Notes: generated from the sequence alone by a model not told the origin. A stretch of 64,000 bases of DNA from Indioceanicola profundi (GCF_003568845.1 NZ_CP030126.1:248001-312000), one strand, 5' to 3'; positions 16,170 to 25,297 are shown, counted from the stretch's first letter. Program-made: numbers and translations.

Positions 16170-17057
16170 TTACCGCATCGTCCGCCGCAGATGGCGGGAG
16201 AAGCGGAAGGGGTTGGGCAGGTGGTTCAGCAGGCCACCCAGCCCCTGGAACTGAGCAATATTCTTGCCGACCCGCATGACGTCCGCGATGCGGCGGTCCA
16301 GAAAGGCCCAGCTGTCGGCATTGCCGACCGACCGGTCCTCCAGCCAGTACAGCAGGGTGGAGGTCTGGACCCCGGCCAGCAGCATGCGCTTGGTATAGAA
16401 GTTGTAGTCGGTGGAGGTGTCGCCGGCGGCGAACCACATGGCATCCACCGTGCGGTACAATATGCGCGGGCCGATCCCGGCATTCTGCGGCAGGGCGAGC
16501 AGGGCAATGGTCCGGCGCACCGCCTCCTTGTAGGGGGCCAGCACCTCCAGCCGCGTTCGTACGGCCAGCGTGATACGGTCCCGCACCTTCATGGCGGCCA
16601 GGTCCTGCGGGTCCAGCCGGGACAGCATTTCCCGGTCCGCCCAATTGGAGAAATGGTCCACCACCTCCGCCGGGCCGCCGGGAAAGCTGGCCAGCGCCGC
16701 TTCCCGCTCCATGCCCGCCATCTCCGCCCCGCGCAGCATGGCGGCCCGTGTCCAGCCATCGAACGCCACGTCGGGCAGCATTGCCAGCAGAATGGCGTCG
16801 CGGCGGGCCGTCAGCTCATCCATGGCGTCGCCGTCGGTATGGGCGTAGCCGCCGCGCGGCGCACCTGTACCCGCCGTGGCCGCCGACTCGGTGCCGCCCA
16901 GCTTTTCCACCGCTTCGGCGGTGGTCAGGGGATCGATCGGGCTCTGCCCGCCAATTGGGCGCACCGGATCGGCCTCGGCCGGCGAAGAGCTGTGCGCCAT
17001 CTGCCCAGCTGTCGTGGGCGCGCCGGGCACGGGATCGGTCGGGGTTTTTCTCGCCAT
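16170..17057 (-). CDS. COQ9 family ubiquinone biosynthesis protein
   Basis: A 295-residue protein whose C-terminal 210 residues match COQ9: RRDAILLAMLPDVAFDGWT, then FSNWADREML, and the late block DTSTDYNFYTKR...LLYWLEDRS. COQ9 is a lipid-binding TetR-fold protein that presents ubiquinone intermediates to the COQ7 hydroxylase in mitochondria; the alphaproteobacterial form is thought to act similarly at the inner membrane. The first 75 residues are Pro/Ser/Thr-rich, low-complexity and unlike the family, so the true start might be downstream (an ATG is present at about residue 78). Its presence supports an alphaproteobacterial host. Confidence 0.85.
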   Translation of the reverse strand: MARKTPTDPVPGAPTTAGQMAHSSSPAEADPVRPIGGQSPIDPLTTAEAVEKLGGTESAATAGTGAPRGGYAHTDGDAMDELTARRDAILLAMLPDVAFDGWTRAAMLRGAEMAGMEREAALASFPGGPAEVVDHFSNWADREMLSRLDPQDLAAMKVRDRITLAVRTRLEVLAPYKEAVRRTIALLALPQNAGIGPRILYRTVDAMWFAAGDTSTDYNFYTKRMLLAGVQTSTLLYWLEDRSVGNADSWAFLDRRIADVMRVGKNIAQFQGLGGLLNHLPNPFRFSRHLRRTMR

Positions 17058-17187
17058 CGCTCGCTCTCGTCTGGCTTCGGTCCGGCGCCGACGGGCGGCG
17101 CATCCACATGCCTTAACAGATGGAACGCCAAGCGGGAACGGCCAGTGCTCCCGCAGGGCCTGTCCGGTTGTCGCGGCGCTCCCCCGG

Positions 17188-17748
17188 TCAGCGGGGCGGC
17201 GGGGGGACGCTGCCGGCCAGATCCGCCGCGAAGTACTTCATTTCCTCGGTGAAGGTCAGCTTGGTCAGGTCCGGCATCCGGTCCAGATAGAGGATGCCGT
17301 CGAGATGGTCGACCTCATGCTGCAGCACACGAGCCAACGTGCCGGAGGCTTCCCCCTCCACCGGCTGCCCGTCCAGCCCATAGCCGCGATACCGGAGCCG
17401 GGCATAACGCGGCACCAGTCCGCGCAGGCCGGGAATGGACAGGCACCCTTCCCATCCCATCACCATTTCGTCCCCGACGGGCTCCAGCTCCGGGTTCACC
17501 AGCACCCGCGGTTCCGTCACCGGATCGCCAGGCTGGCCGGTGCTGCGGTCCGCGGGAACGCGGAAGGCGACGACGCGCCAGCCGATATGCACCTGCGGGG
17601 CCGCCAGCCCGATGCCCGGCGCGTCCAGCATGGTTTCCACCATATCCTGGGCAAGCTGCCGCACCACGGCCGGAATGGGGGATTCCACCGGTTGGGCCGG
17701 CCGTCGCAGCACCGGATGGCCCATTCGCGCGATCTTCAGGATGGTCAT
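17188..17748 (-). CDS. def: Peptide deformylase
   Basis: A 186-residue metalloenzyme that removes the N-formyl group from nascent proteins. The three defining motifs are intact: GIGLAAPQ at 45-52, EGCLS at 100-104 (Cys metal ligand) and HEVDH at 144-148 (two His ligands and catalytic Glu). Length is normal. There is no adjacent fmt, unlike the common def-fmt pair, so this could be a second, stand-alone copy in the genome. Confidence 0.96.
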   Translation of the reverse strand: MTILKIARMGHPVLRRPAQPVESPIPAVVRQLAQDMVETMLDAPGIGLAAPQVHIGWRVVAFRVPADRSTGQPGDPVTEPRVLVNPELEPVGDEMVMGWEGCLSIPGLRGLVPRYARLRYRGYGLDGQPVEGEASGTLARVLQHEVDHLDGILYLDRMPDLTKLTFTEEMKYFAADLAGSVPPPPR

Positions 17749-18032
17749 CGTTCCCTTGTGTCCCTGCTTTCAGCCCAGGTCCGGCATCCCGGACCGCTTG
17801 TATTTCCTCATCATTTCACGTCTTGCCGGGCGGCGCATGGCCCCATTGCAGGACATCCTTGAAGATTCCGCACCCATGGCGCTTCACAACCGCCGCCCTT
17901 GCTGTTATACCACCCGGCAACTGGATCGGGCAGCAGCGCGACCTCATGGTGGCGTCTGCCCTTTATTCGTTGTTAACCCTGCGTCGGCATAACGCCGTCC
18001 AACCTTTGCAACCATCGGAGTGGTGACGACCC

Positions 18033-18236
18033 GTGCAAGTTCTGGTTCGTGACAACAACGTCGATCAGGCCCTCCGCGCGCTGAAGAAGAAGATGCAGCG
18101 CGAGGGCATCTTCCGTGAGATGAAGCTGCGCCGCAACTACGAGAAGCCCTCGGAGAAGCGCGCCCGTGAAAAGGCGGAGGCGATTCGCCGCGCCCGCAAG
18201 CTGCTGCGCAAGCGCCTGGAGCGCGAGGGCTACTAA
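18033..18236 (+). CDS. rpsU: 30S ribosomal protein S21
   Basis: A 67-residue, strongly basic protein starting with GTG at 18033. It matches S21: [20 protein letters not shown] followed by [17 protein letters not shown] and an Arg/Lys-rich tail. S21 sits by the anti-Shine-Dalgarno end of 16S rRNA and is needed for initiation. The 284 bases upstream hold no other gene and must contain its promoter. A terminator follows 64 bases after the stop. Confidence 0.98.
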   Translation: MQVLVRDNNVDQALRALKKKMQREGIFREMKLRRNYEKPSEKRAREKAEAIRRARKLLRKRLEREGY

Positions 18237-18299
18237 GCCCTGCCGGCAGTCCGGTGAACCAGCCCGAAGTTACGGGCTGGCCGGTTGCAAAGGATCGAT

Positions 18300-18330
18300 A
18301 GCCGCCCCGCGACGCCGCCGGGCGGCTTTT
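18300..18330 (+). terminator. Terminator of rpsU
   Basis: An 8-bp stem (18300-18307 with 18320-18327) with a 12-base loop is followed by TTTT at 18327-18330. Confidence 0.75.
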
Positions 18331-18919
18331 GGTCTTTGCAGCGCGCTTCGTCGGCAGCCCCGTCTGGACGATCCAGCCTATCGGAAACCGGGTTGGCCGC
18401 GCCCCACAGGCCGAGCATCCATCCATTCAGCTCGCATCCAGACACGCTGGCAAGCTGCCGCCCGTGGACGGCCCTGAAGTTCACTTCTGCGACGCAAAGT
18501 GAGATGGCATGCCCGCACGGGAGCAAGCCTTCTGCCAATCGTTCGCGGCTGACGTCAGCTCGGTCTTCCCCTTCTGCTTTGTCGAGAATCGGGATTTGCG
18601 AACGCAAACCTGGACAGGGTCGACGTGCGAGGCCGGTAACAAGTCGAATTGCGAAAATGACGAACTTGCCGGAAGTCGGCGGGGCGCCAGCCCCCTTGCG
18701 ATGATCTGCGGCTACGCGGCCGGGCCGCTGGCAGAGTCACGGCAATGTAGACTTCCCTATAAAGCTGATCTTTCAAGGCATGCCGGTTCCATCGTGTGGC
18801 CGAAGGGCTGCCGGGGGCACGGTGGATTTCTGCGGTTCCGCTCCTGTAAACGCATCAGGGCCGGCGCCCGTTTCCGGTGCCGGCCCTTCGTCCTCACGAA
18901 CCGATGCTCTGCCTGTCGG
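18331..18919. other. 589-bp region without a recognisable gene
   Basis: Several overlapping open frames exist on both strands, but none has a family signature, a good ribosome site or consistent codon bias. The composition at 18480-18700 is less GC-rich than its surroundings. The only clear structure is a hairpin at 18857-18887 (12-bp stem with one G-T pair, loop CGTTTCC), placed 38 bases beyond the stop of SCPU copy 2. It could be that gene's terminator, although it lacks a T-run. The rest looks like relic or newly joined DNA next to the duplication end at 18920. Confidence 0.5.
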
Positions 18920-19454
18920 CGCGCCTTACTTAGCGGCGATGGTGACGGTGAGGGTGTCCTCGTAGGCGCCGGCGATGTACTGGTCGGAGCCCTGGACGGA
19001 GACCTTGAGATCGTACTGCTGGCCGAAGCGGGCGCCGGCGCGGTCGACATTCATGGCGCTGCCCAGCGTGCCGCCCTGGTTGTCGTAGTTCACCTGGTAG
19101 CCGATCTCGGTGCCGCGCTCGCCGCGCAGCTTGCCGCCGTTCTGGGAGGAGATGCTGATGCGGTAGCCGTTGCCGGAGTTGCAGGTCTCGGTGACCTTGC
19201 CAACCGCCTTGTTGCTGTCGCCGCCGGCCAGGTTCAGCTGCTGGTTCAGATCCTGCACCGACACCGAGCAGGCCAGGTCCACCTTGCCGTTCAGCTTGAT
19301 CGTGCCGCTGGTCGCGGCCGCGGCGGAGCCGGCGACGGTCAGGGCGGCGGTGGCGATCAGGGCGGCGGCAACGGTGCGGATCATCTCAAGGCTCCATCGG
19401 TTCGGTCGAGGCGTTCTCGCCTGCATGCCAAACCAGAATGCAACCAACGGGCCA
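18920..19454 (-). repeat. 535-bp inverted segmental duplication, copy 2
   Basis: This is the reverse complement of 3170-3704 with four mismatches and no gaps. Outside 18920 and 19454 the sequences diverge completely. Confidence 0.95.
18926..19384 (-). CDS. Secreted SCPU/fimbrial-like protein, copy 2
   Basis: A 152-residue exported protein that differs from copy 1 at a single residue (Leu for Met at position 13, inside the signal peptide), so both genes make the same mature protein. The signal peptide, SCPU-like strands and two cysteines are as described for copy 1. Its leader is duplicated only to 19454, so the distal promoter region is different from that of copy 1, yet carries the same decamer motif. 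Both copies are intact, which suggests that dosage or separate regulation is kept by selection, or that the duplication is very recent. Confidence 0.75.
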   Translation of the reverse strand: MIRTVAAALIATAALTVAGSAAAATSGTIKLNGKVDLACSVSVQDLNQQLNLAGGDSNKAVGKVTETCNSGNGYRISISSQNGGKLRGERGTEIGYQVNYDNQGGTLGSAMNVDRAGARFGQQYDLKVSVQGSDQYIAGAYEDTLTVTIAAK

Positions 19455-19563
19455 GGTGCCCAGCATAGGGCGATGGTCGTGTAAGCGGCTGTAATATATG
19501 GAGTTTGCGATGATATTCAGGTCATCTTTTCCCACTCCCGCTGGCGGGTATGGCAGAATGCAA
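19434..19563 (-). promoter_or_regulatory. Two repeats of decamer TTGCATTCTG upstream of SCPU copy 2
   Basis: On the minus strand, TTGCATTCTG occurs at 19443-19434 (inside the duplicated block) and at 19563-19554 (outside it, in unrelated sequence). Both face the gene. The outside copy cannot be explained by the duplication itself. Confidence 0.45.
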
Positions 19564-19735
19564 TTGCATATTGTCGAAGCCGTATAGGGGTGTTTGCAGG
19601 AAGCATTGCGAACCGCAACGGGTGCCGGGTTCCCGCGCGTACGCCCGGTTGGTTGCCGCCGACGATCCGGGAACCCGGCTAGGGGGCGGCTGTTTTCTCG
19701 TAACTGGTAGAATGGGAAGAAAGAAGGATGGGGAG

Positions 19736-21271
19736 ATGACGGCTGCGGCCGCGCGGGAGCTTGCCGGACAGATAGAAGCGCATGATGTCGGCGCCGGGCG
19801 CCACTGGACCGCCTTGAGGCTGCGTGTCCTGGGAGCGCTGGCCGCGGCCGGGCTGCTGCTGGGCGGCTGCGCCGTAAACCCGGCCACCGGTGAACGGCAG
19901 TTCACCGGCCTCATGCCCGTGGCGCAGGAGGCCGCCGTCGGGGCGGAGCAGCACCCGCAGATCCTCGAGGAGTTCGGCGGAGAGGTCCAGGACCCCGAGA
20001 TCCGCGCCTATGTGGACCGTCTGGGACAAAGGCTGGCGGCCAACACCGAACGGTCGGACGTCAAATACACCTTCACGGTTCTGGACTCGGATGTGGTCAA
20101 TGCCTTCGCCCTGCCGGGCGGCTATGTCTACATCACCCGCGGGCTGATGGCCCTGGCCAACAGCGAGGCGCAACTGGCCGGCGTCATCGGCCATGAGATC
20201 GGGCATATAACCGGGCGCCACACGGCCGAGCGCTACAGCCGTGGCACCGTGGCCCAGGTCGGCGCTGTCCTGGCGTCCGTCCTCGGCGGGGCCGAGCTGG
20301 GCCAGCTTGCCGCCCAAGGGGCGCAGTACGCGCTGGCCGGGTGGGGGCGGGGGCAGGAGCTGGAAGCCGACCAGCTCGGCATCCGCTATATGGCCAACGC
20401 CGGCTACGACCCGATGGAGATGGCGCGATTCCTCGACACGATGGGCCGGCATGCACAGTTGGAGGCGTTGCTGGCCGGTCAGCCGGGGGCCGCTGACAGC
20501 TTCAACTATCTGCAGACCCACCCGCCCACCGGTGAACGGGTGGAGCGCGCGTCCGCTGCCGTGGCGCAGAATCCCGGCCAGGACTGGATCGTGAATTCGG
20601 AAGAGTATCTGCGCCGGATCGACGGCCTGCTTTACGGCGACAATCCGGAGCACGGCTTCGTGCGCGACAGGATGTTCGTGCATCCCACTCTGGGCTTCCG
20701 TTTCGAAGTGCCGGAGGGCTTCAGGCTGCTGAACGGAACCCAGCAGGTGACGGCCATCGGGCCGCAGCAACAGGCACAGATCATCTTCGACGTGGCGCGG
20801 TCGCAGAGCACGCGCGATCCGGTCCAGTTCCTGACCGGGGAGTGGGCTGGCCAGGCGCAGCTCAACGGCGTGCAGTCCCTGAGCGTCAACGGCAGGCCCG
20901 CCGCTACGGGGCTGACGCGGGCCAATACCAACCAGGGTGCGGTGGATGTGCGGTTGGTTGCCATCCAGTGGGACAATTCCACCTTCTACCGTTTCCTCTT
21001 CGCCTCGGCCCCGCAGGCCACGGCAAGCCTTGACCGCGATTTCCAGCAGGTGGTGAACAGCTTCCGGACACTGAGCCAGTCGGAACGGTCGCAGTTCAGG
21101 CCCTACCGGCTGCGCACGGTTTCCGTCCGCTCCGGCGAGACGGCAGAGGACTATATCCGCCGCATGCCGTTCAGCGAATATGCGGAGGAGAGGTTCCGGG
21201 TGCTGAACAACATCCCGCCGGGCCAGCAGCTTCAACCCGGTCAGTTGATTAAAATCGTCACCGAAGGCTGA
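19736..21271 (+). CDS. M48 family metalloprotease lipoprotein
   Basis: A 511-residue periplasmic zinc protease. A lipobox LLGGC puts the lipidated cysteine at 45, after a rather long N-terminal stretch. The M48 domain follows with HEIGH at 153-157 and the downstream ELEAD that supplies the third zinc ligand. The C-terminal half contains a second conserved module and ends with a LysM-like segment (VSVRSGETAEDYI...LQPGQLIKIV). This is the BepA/YfgC-like arrangement in which the protease degrades or assists misassembled outer-membrane proteins. The start at 19736 has AAGGA nearby; ATG 19712 is an alternative. The region 19455-19735 upstream is relatively AT-rich with no gene. Confidence 0.9.
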   Translation: MTAAAARELAGQIEAHDVGAGRHWTALRLRVLGALAAAGLLLGGCAVNPATGERQFTGLMPVAQEAAVGAEQHPQILEEFGGEVQDPEIRAYVDRLGQRLAANTERSDVKYTFTVLDSDVVNAFALPGGYVYITRGLMALANSEAQLAGVIGHEIGHITGRHTAERYSRGTVAQVGAVLASVLGGAELGQLAAQGAQYALAGWGRGQELEADQLGIRYMANAGYDPMEMARFLDTMGRHAQLEALLAGQPGAADSFNYLQTHPPTGERVERASAAVAQNPGQDWIVNSEEYLRRIDGLLYGDNPEHGFVRDRMFVHPTLGFRFEVPEGFRLLNGTQQVTAIGPQQQAQIIFDVARSQSTRDPVQFLTGEWAGQAQLNGVQSLSVNGRPAATGLTRANTNQGAVDVRLVAIQWDNSTFYRFLFASAPQATASLDRDFQQVVNSFRTLSQSERSQFRPYRLRTVSVRSGETAEDYIRRMPFSEYAEERFRVLNNIPPGQQLQPGQLIKIVTEG

Positions 21272-21318
21272 ATTGATCTCCGTTGCGGCATGGCGCGGCG
21301 CGGCGTACCGTCCGCACC

Positions 21319-23322
21319 ATGACCGCCAGGAACCGCCTTGCCCGGCCGGCTGCCGCCGAGCCGGAGCCTCCGCCCCTCAGCCCCGCCCCGGATCAGGCGT
21401 GCCGGATAAAGCGCAAGCTCATCCGCCTGCCGATCGCGGCGGTGCTGACTCTGGGCTTCGGCGGGCTGATGCTGGTAGCGGTCGCCAGTGTGCTGCTGCT
21501 GGGGATGGCCACGACCAGTTGGAACACCGCCACGCTGCTGGTGGACAAAGCGCAGCTTCTGATGGATGGGCTGGAAACGCGGGTCCGCGCCCAGCTCGAC
21601 CCCGCCAAGGCGCAGGTGGAATTCCTTGCCGACGTTATCGCCAAGGGGCACGTCGATCTGGAGGATCAGGGACAGCTCGGCCGGCATCTCCGCACGGCGT
21701 TGGCCGCGGCTCCGCAGATCACCGGGGTGGGCTTCCTGAGCGCCGACGGCAATTTCGTCACGGCCAGCCGGCAGGGCGGCACGGAGGTGGAGACCCGGAC
21801 CGAGCAGAATGTGTTCTGGGCGCGGGAGACGCTCCAACTCGGCCGGTCCATCGGCGGAGCGGTCTGGATCGACCCGATCTGGTCGGAGGAGCTGGGCACC
21901 AGCATCCTGACCGTCCAGATGCCGGTGCGCCGGGACGGGCGCTTTCTCGGCATGCTGCTCACCGGCGTCAGCTTTACCGACCTGTCCCGCTTCCTGGCGC
22001 GCGTAAAGACGGAATCGGGGCTGGAGGCGGCAATCCTGTTCAACGACAGCTATGTGCTGGCCCACCCGATCCTGCGGGATCGACGCTTCGACTTCGAGGA
22101 TATCGACCGGCAGGAACGCCCGCCGCTGCCCTCGCTGGAGGAGCTGGGCGATCCGGTCCTGGCGGCGATCTGGCAGCAGGCCGATCCGAACGGGCAGGCG
22201 ACCGGATATGCGAAGAAGCCGCGCGGCATACATCTCGACCTGCGTGTCCATCCGGATCGGCCGTTGCTCAACCTGACGACCCGCGAATCCAAGCTGGACG
22301 GGATTGAGTACATCTATCTTCTGCGGCCGCTTCCGGATTACGGGGAGCATCCCTGGACCCTGTCCATCGTCCTGCCGAAGGACGACGTGCTGGTCGAGTA
22401 TCAGCGCCTGATGAAGCTGGCCGGCGGCGGCCTTCTCATCCTTGTGGTATCCGTGGTGTTGGCGCTCTGGCTCGGCAAGCGGATCGGGCGGCAGATCAAG
22501 CGTCTGGCCGCCGCCGCCGCCGCGGTGCGCGGGCTGGATTTCCATGCCGTCCCGGTTCTCCCGGACAGCCGGTTCCGTGAAATGTCGGATGCGGCGCATG
22601 CCTTCAACACCATGGTGGGCGGTCTGCGCTGGTTCGAGACCTATGTGCCCAAGGCCCTGGTGCTGCGCCTGATCGACCGCGGGGCCAACCCGCTGGGCGT
22701 CATATCGGAGGAGCGGGACGTCACCGTGATGTTCACCGACATCAAGGGCTTCTCCGCTTTGGCGGAAACCCTGTCGCCGCAGCAGACGGCGGACTGGCTG
22801 AACGCCCATTTCACCCTGATCGCCGGCTGCATCGAGGCGGAGGGCGGGACGGTGGACAAGTTCATCGGCGATGCGGTGATGGCGTTCTGGGGCGCGCCGG
22901 AGCATCAGGCCGATCATGCTGCCCGCGCCCTGCGTGCCGCCCGCGCCATCGACCGGCTGATCCGTGCCGCGGCGGACGAGGCGGACGCCGCGGGCAGGCC
23001 GAAGCTGTGCCTGCGCATGGGCATCCATTCCGGCCCCGTCGTGGTGGGCAATATCGGCGCTGCCAGCCGAATCAACTACACCATCGTCGGAGACACGGTG
23101 AACACGGCCGCCCGGCTGGAAGTGCTGGGCAGTGAGATGATCGGGGATGATTGCTGTGTCGCATTGACCAGCGAGGATACGGTGCAGGCCGCCGGCGCGG
23201 AGGCTGGTTCCACCCGCGCGCTCGGCCGATTCCAACTGCGCGGACGCGCGGGCGCCGTCGGGGTCCACCGGCTGCTGACCGAAGGGGCCGCCGCGGATGC
23301 GCCGGCCATGGCGCAAGGCTGA
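21319..23322 (+). CDS. Class III adenylate/guanylate cyclase with periplasmic sensor domain
   Basis: A 667-residue membrane protein. A first transmembrane helix lies at about residues 36-62, a periplasmic Cache-like sensor domain runs to about 355, a second helix (GGGLLILVVSVVLALWLG) is near 365-385, and a HAMP-like linker leads to a class III cyclase domain. Catalytic features are VMFTDIKGFS with the first metal aspartate, DKFIGDAVMAFWG with the second, and TIVGDTVNTAARLE near the transition-state residues. The enzyme should make cAMP (or cGMP) in response to an extracytoplasmic signal. The start at 21319 lacks a good ribosome site; 21283 is an alternative. It begins 47 bases after the M48 gene on the same strand. 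Confidence 0.92.
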   Translation: MTARNRLARPAAAEPEPPPLSPAPDQACRIKRKLIRLPIAAVLTLGFGGLMLVAVASVLLLGMATTSWNTATLLVDKAQLLMDGLETRVRAQLDPAKAQVEFLADVIAKGHVDLEDQGQLGRHLRTALAAAPQITGVGFLSADGNFVTASRQGGTEVETRTEQNVFWARETLQLGRSIGGAVWIDPIWSEELGTSILTVQMPVRRDGRFLGMLLTGVSFTDLSRFLARVKTESGLEAAILFNDSYVLAHPILRDRRFDFEDIDRQERPPLPSLEELGDPVLAAIWQQADPNGQATGYAKKPRGIHLDLRVHPDRPLLNLTTRESKLDGIEYIYLLRPLPDYGEHPWTLSIVLPKDDVLVEYQRLMKLAGGGLLILVVSVVLALWLGKRIGRQIKRLAAAAAAVRGLDFHAVPVLPDSRFREMSDAAHAFNTMVGGLRWFETYVPKALVLRLIDRGANPLGVISEERDVTVMFTDIKGFSALAETLSPQQTADWLNAHFTLIAGCIEAEGGTVDKFIGDAVMAFWGAPEHQADHAARALRAARAIDRLIRAAADEADAAGRPKLCLRMGIHSGPVVVGNIGAASRINYTIVGDTVNTAARLEVLGSEMIGDDCCVALTSEDTVQAAGAEAGSTRALGRFQLRGRAGAVGVHRLLTEGAAADAPAMAQG

Positions 23323-23428
23323 GGTCGAAGCCGCCTACTCGATGCCGACCGCGCTCCGGTCACGTTCGACGCTGCCGCCGATGACCGGAGGCCGCCGCCG
23401 AGCATGACTTTCGGGAGACGGCCCGGCC

Positions 23429-24316
23429 TCACGCCTCCAGCAGCAGGTCGGACGACAGCCCGACATGTCGCATCATGGAGGCGCGGAGCTTCATCAGGGC
23501 GCGCTGCTCCAACTGGCGCACCCGCTCCTTACTGACGCCCAGCACCTTGCCCAGCTCTTCCAATGTCGCGCCGTCGTCGCGCAGGCGACGTTCGGCGATG
23601 ATGGTGCGCTCGCGCGGGGACAGTTCGCCGAGCGCCTCGGCAAGCCATTTGGAGCGCATGCGGCTGTCGCGGGCGCCGATCACCACATCCTCGGGGGAGG
23701 GACGGTTGTCGGCGATGAAATCCTGCCACTGGTCGTCGCCGCCTTCCGCCACGGGGGTGTTCAGCGACTGGTCGGCGGCGGCGAGGCGCATTTCCATGCT
23801 CAGCACTTCGCTCTCATCCACATTCAGCTCTTCGGCGATCTTCCGCCGCCCGTCCGTGGACAGGTTCGTGGCCGAGGGGCTCTCCTCGATCTTGGCTCGA
23901 AGGCGACGGAGATTGAAGAACAGGCTCTTCTGCGCGGCGGTGGTGCCGGTGCGCACGATGGACCAGTTGCGCAGGATGTAGTCCTGCATGGCGGAGCGTA
24001 TCCACCAGGCGGCATAGGTGGAGAAACGGATTTCCCGGTGCGGTTCGAAGCGGGCGGCCGCCTGCATCAGGCCCACATTGCCCTCCTGCACCAGGTCGCC
24101 CATGGGCAGGCCGTAATTGCGGAAGCGGGACGCGGTGGCGACGACCAGACGGGTATAGCTGCGCACCAGCTCATGCAGCGCATCCTCATCTCCCCCGTCG
24201 CGCCAGCGTTTGGCCAGCTCGAACTCGTGGTCCCGGGACAGCAGAGGCTCCTTCATCGATGCTCTGATGAAGGTGAGGTTGGCCTTCTGGGTTTCCGGAT
24301 CGTCGATGTGCGCCAT
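23429..24316 (-). CDS. rpoH: RNA polymerase sigma-32 factor
   Basis: A 295-residue heat-shock sigma factor. Region 2 is intact (GNVGLMQAAARFEPHREIRFSTYAAWWIRSAMQDYI), followed directly by the RpoH box QKSLFFNLRR that defines the sigma-32 group, and region 4 ends with EELGKVLGVSKERVRQLEQRA. The start at 24316 follows GGGATGGGAC; an ATG at 24361 would add an unconserved leader. Alphaproteobacteria often have two or more rpoH genes, so this may be one of a set. It lies downstream of the phosphatase-like gene on the same strand with a 168-base gap that could contain its own promoter. Confidence 0.96.
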   Translation of the reverse strand: MAHIDDPETQKANLTFIRASMKEPLLSRDHEFELAKRWRDGGDEDALHELVRSYTRLVVATASRFRNYGLPMGDLVQEGNVGLMQAAARFEPHREIRFSTYAAWWIRSAMQDYILRNWSIVRTGTTAAQKSLFFNLRRLRAKIEESPSATNLSTDGRRKIAEELNVDESEVLSMEMRLAAADQSLNTPVAEGGDDQWQDFIADNRPSPEDVVIGARDSRMRSKWLAEALGELSPRERTIIAERRLRDDGATLEELGKVLGVSKERVRQLEQRALMKLRASMMRHVGLSSDLLLEA

Positions 24317-24484
24317 GTCCCATCCCCTGTTCGGCAGGCGGTGGGCCATGCAGCCGTTCATCCGCCCCTCTTCACGACTGATACGAAGGGGGTTCTGGAA
24401 CGGATCACTGGGTTTGGAAAAATTCCAATGCGCAGATAAGGCGAAGCGGATGGACCGGACGGGAAGGGGAGGCGGAGCCGCCCC

Positions 24485-25297
24485 TCAGACTTCCGCAAGT
24501 TCCAGGATGTCGCCGGTCGGCGCCAGGCAGCCGCAGATCAGCTTGCCGCCGAAGCCGCAGCCGCCGTCCAGAGTGACCGCGTGCGGCGTCACTACGGGGC
24601 CGCCATGGGCAGGGTCGTAGCCGCGGACGATGCGGACGAACTCCCCGAACGGCTCCGTGATGCGGTTGAAGCCCATGCCGCCCCACCAGAAGCTATCGCC
24701 CTGGTGCCCCAGAGGCCGGCTTGTATCAACGCCGGCATTGACGAACAGCAGGCCGGAGGCCGGTTCCCCTGCGCCGGTGAAGGCTGCGCGGCGCAGGCTG
24801 GTATAGAAGGCGTCGTGTCCTGGCGCTGCGCGCTGGGCGGCGCGGAGCTGGTTGGTCCAGCGGGTCAGGCTGACGGCCCCGTCGCGGGCGCAGGCCAGCC
24901 CGAACTGCACATCGCCCCCATAGGCCATCAGCGTGGATTCCACGCCCTGGCCAAGCATCCATTGCAGCACCTGCATCGGGTTGGGTGCGAACTGGAGTTG
25001 CAGCAGCTTCTGCCACATCTCCTCCTGCCCGCCGCGCAGATAGACGATGTCGGTGTCGATCACGCCCCGCATGGCCAGGATGGCGCGGCGGAAGGCCAGA
25101 AGCTCGTCAATGGTTTCGGCCACGGACGGGCCGCGGCCGATCATGTTGCCGAGATAGACCAGCCGGTCGCCCGGAAGGAAGCGTCCGCCGATATCGTCAT
25201 GGAGCGCGGCCAGCCGGTTCACCTCGCCATGGATGGAGGCGACCGCCCAGATGCGGCGAGGACGGCCCAACTGGACGAATTTCTGCGTTTCTGCCAT
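24485..25297 (-). CDS. Metallophosphatase-fold protein lacking metal ligands
   Basis: A 270-residue protein with the layout of a serine/threonine (PPP-type) phosphatase. The three N-terminal motifs are recognisable by position but altered: GDxHG reads ASIHGE, GDxxDRG reads GNMIGRG and GNHE reads GGQEE. The metal-binding aspartates and the catalytic histidine are therefore mostly replaced, while spacing and hydrophobic strands remain. Late motifs (FVNAGVD for the VHAG position, GHQGDSFWWG, then VTPHAVTLDGGCGFGG resembling the GHT...N/DTG segment) remain. It is probably a pseudo-enzyme that binds rather than hydrolyses. It is located between carD and rpoH, separated from carD by a terminator. 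Confidence 0.75.
   Translation of the reverse strand: MAETQKFVQLGRPRRIWAVASIHGEVNRLAALHDDIGGRFLPGDRLVYLGNMIGRGPSVAETIDELLAFRRAILAMRGVIDTDIVYLRGGQEEMWQKLLQLQFAPNPMQVLQWMLGQGVESTLMAYGGDVQFGLACARDGAVSLTRWTNQLRAAQRAAPGHDAFYTSLRRAAFTGAGEPASGLLFVNAGVDTSRPLGHQGDSFWWGGMGFNRITEPFGEFVRIVRGYDPAHGGPVVTPHAVTLDGGCGFGGKLICGCLAPTGDILELAEV

Noticed and set aside
18509-19468. A 319-codon frame on the plus strand spanning SCPU copy 2
   Set aside because: Its second half is the antisense of the SCPU-like gene, and a similar antisense frame exists opposite copy 1; low-complexity Ala/Val/Gly sequence with no family.
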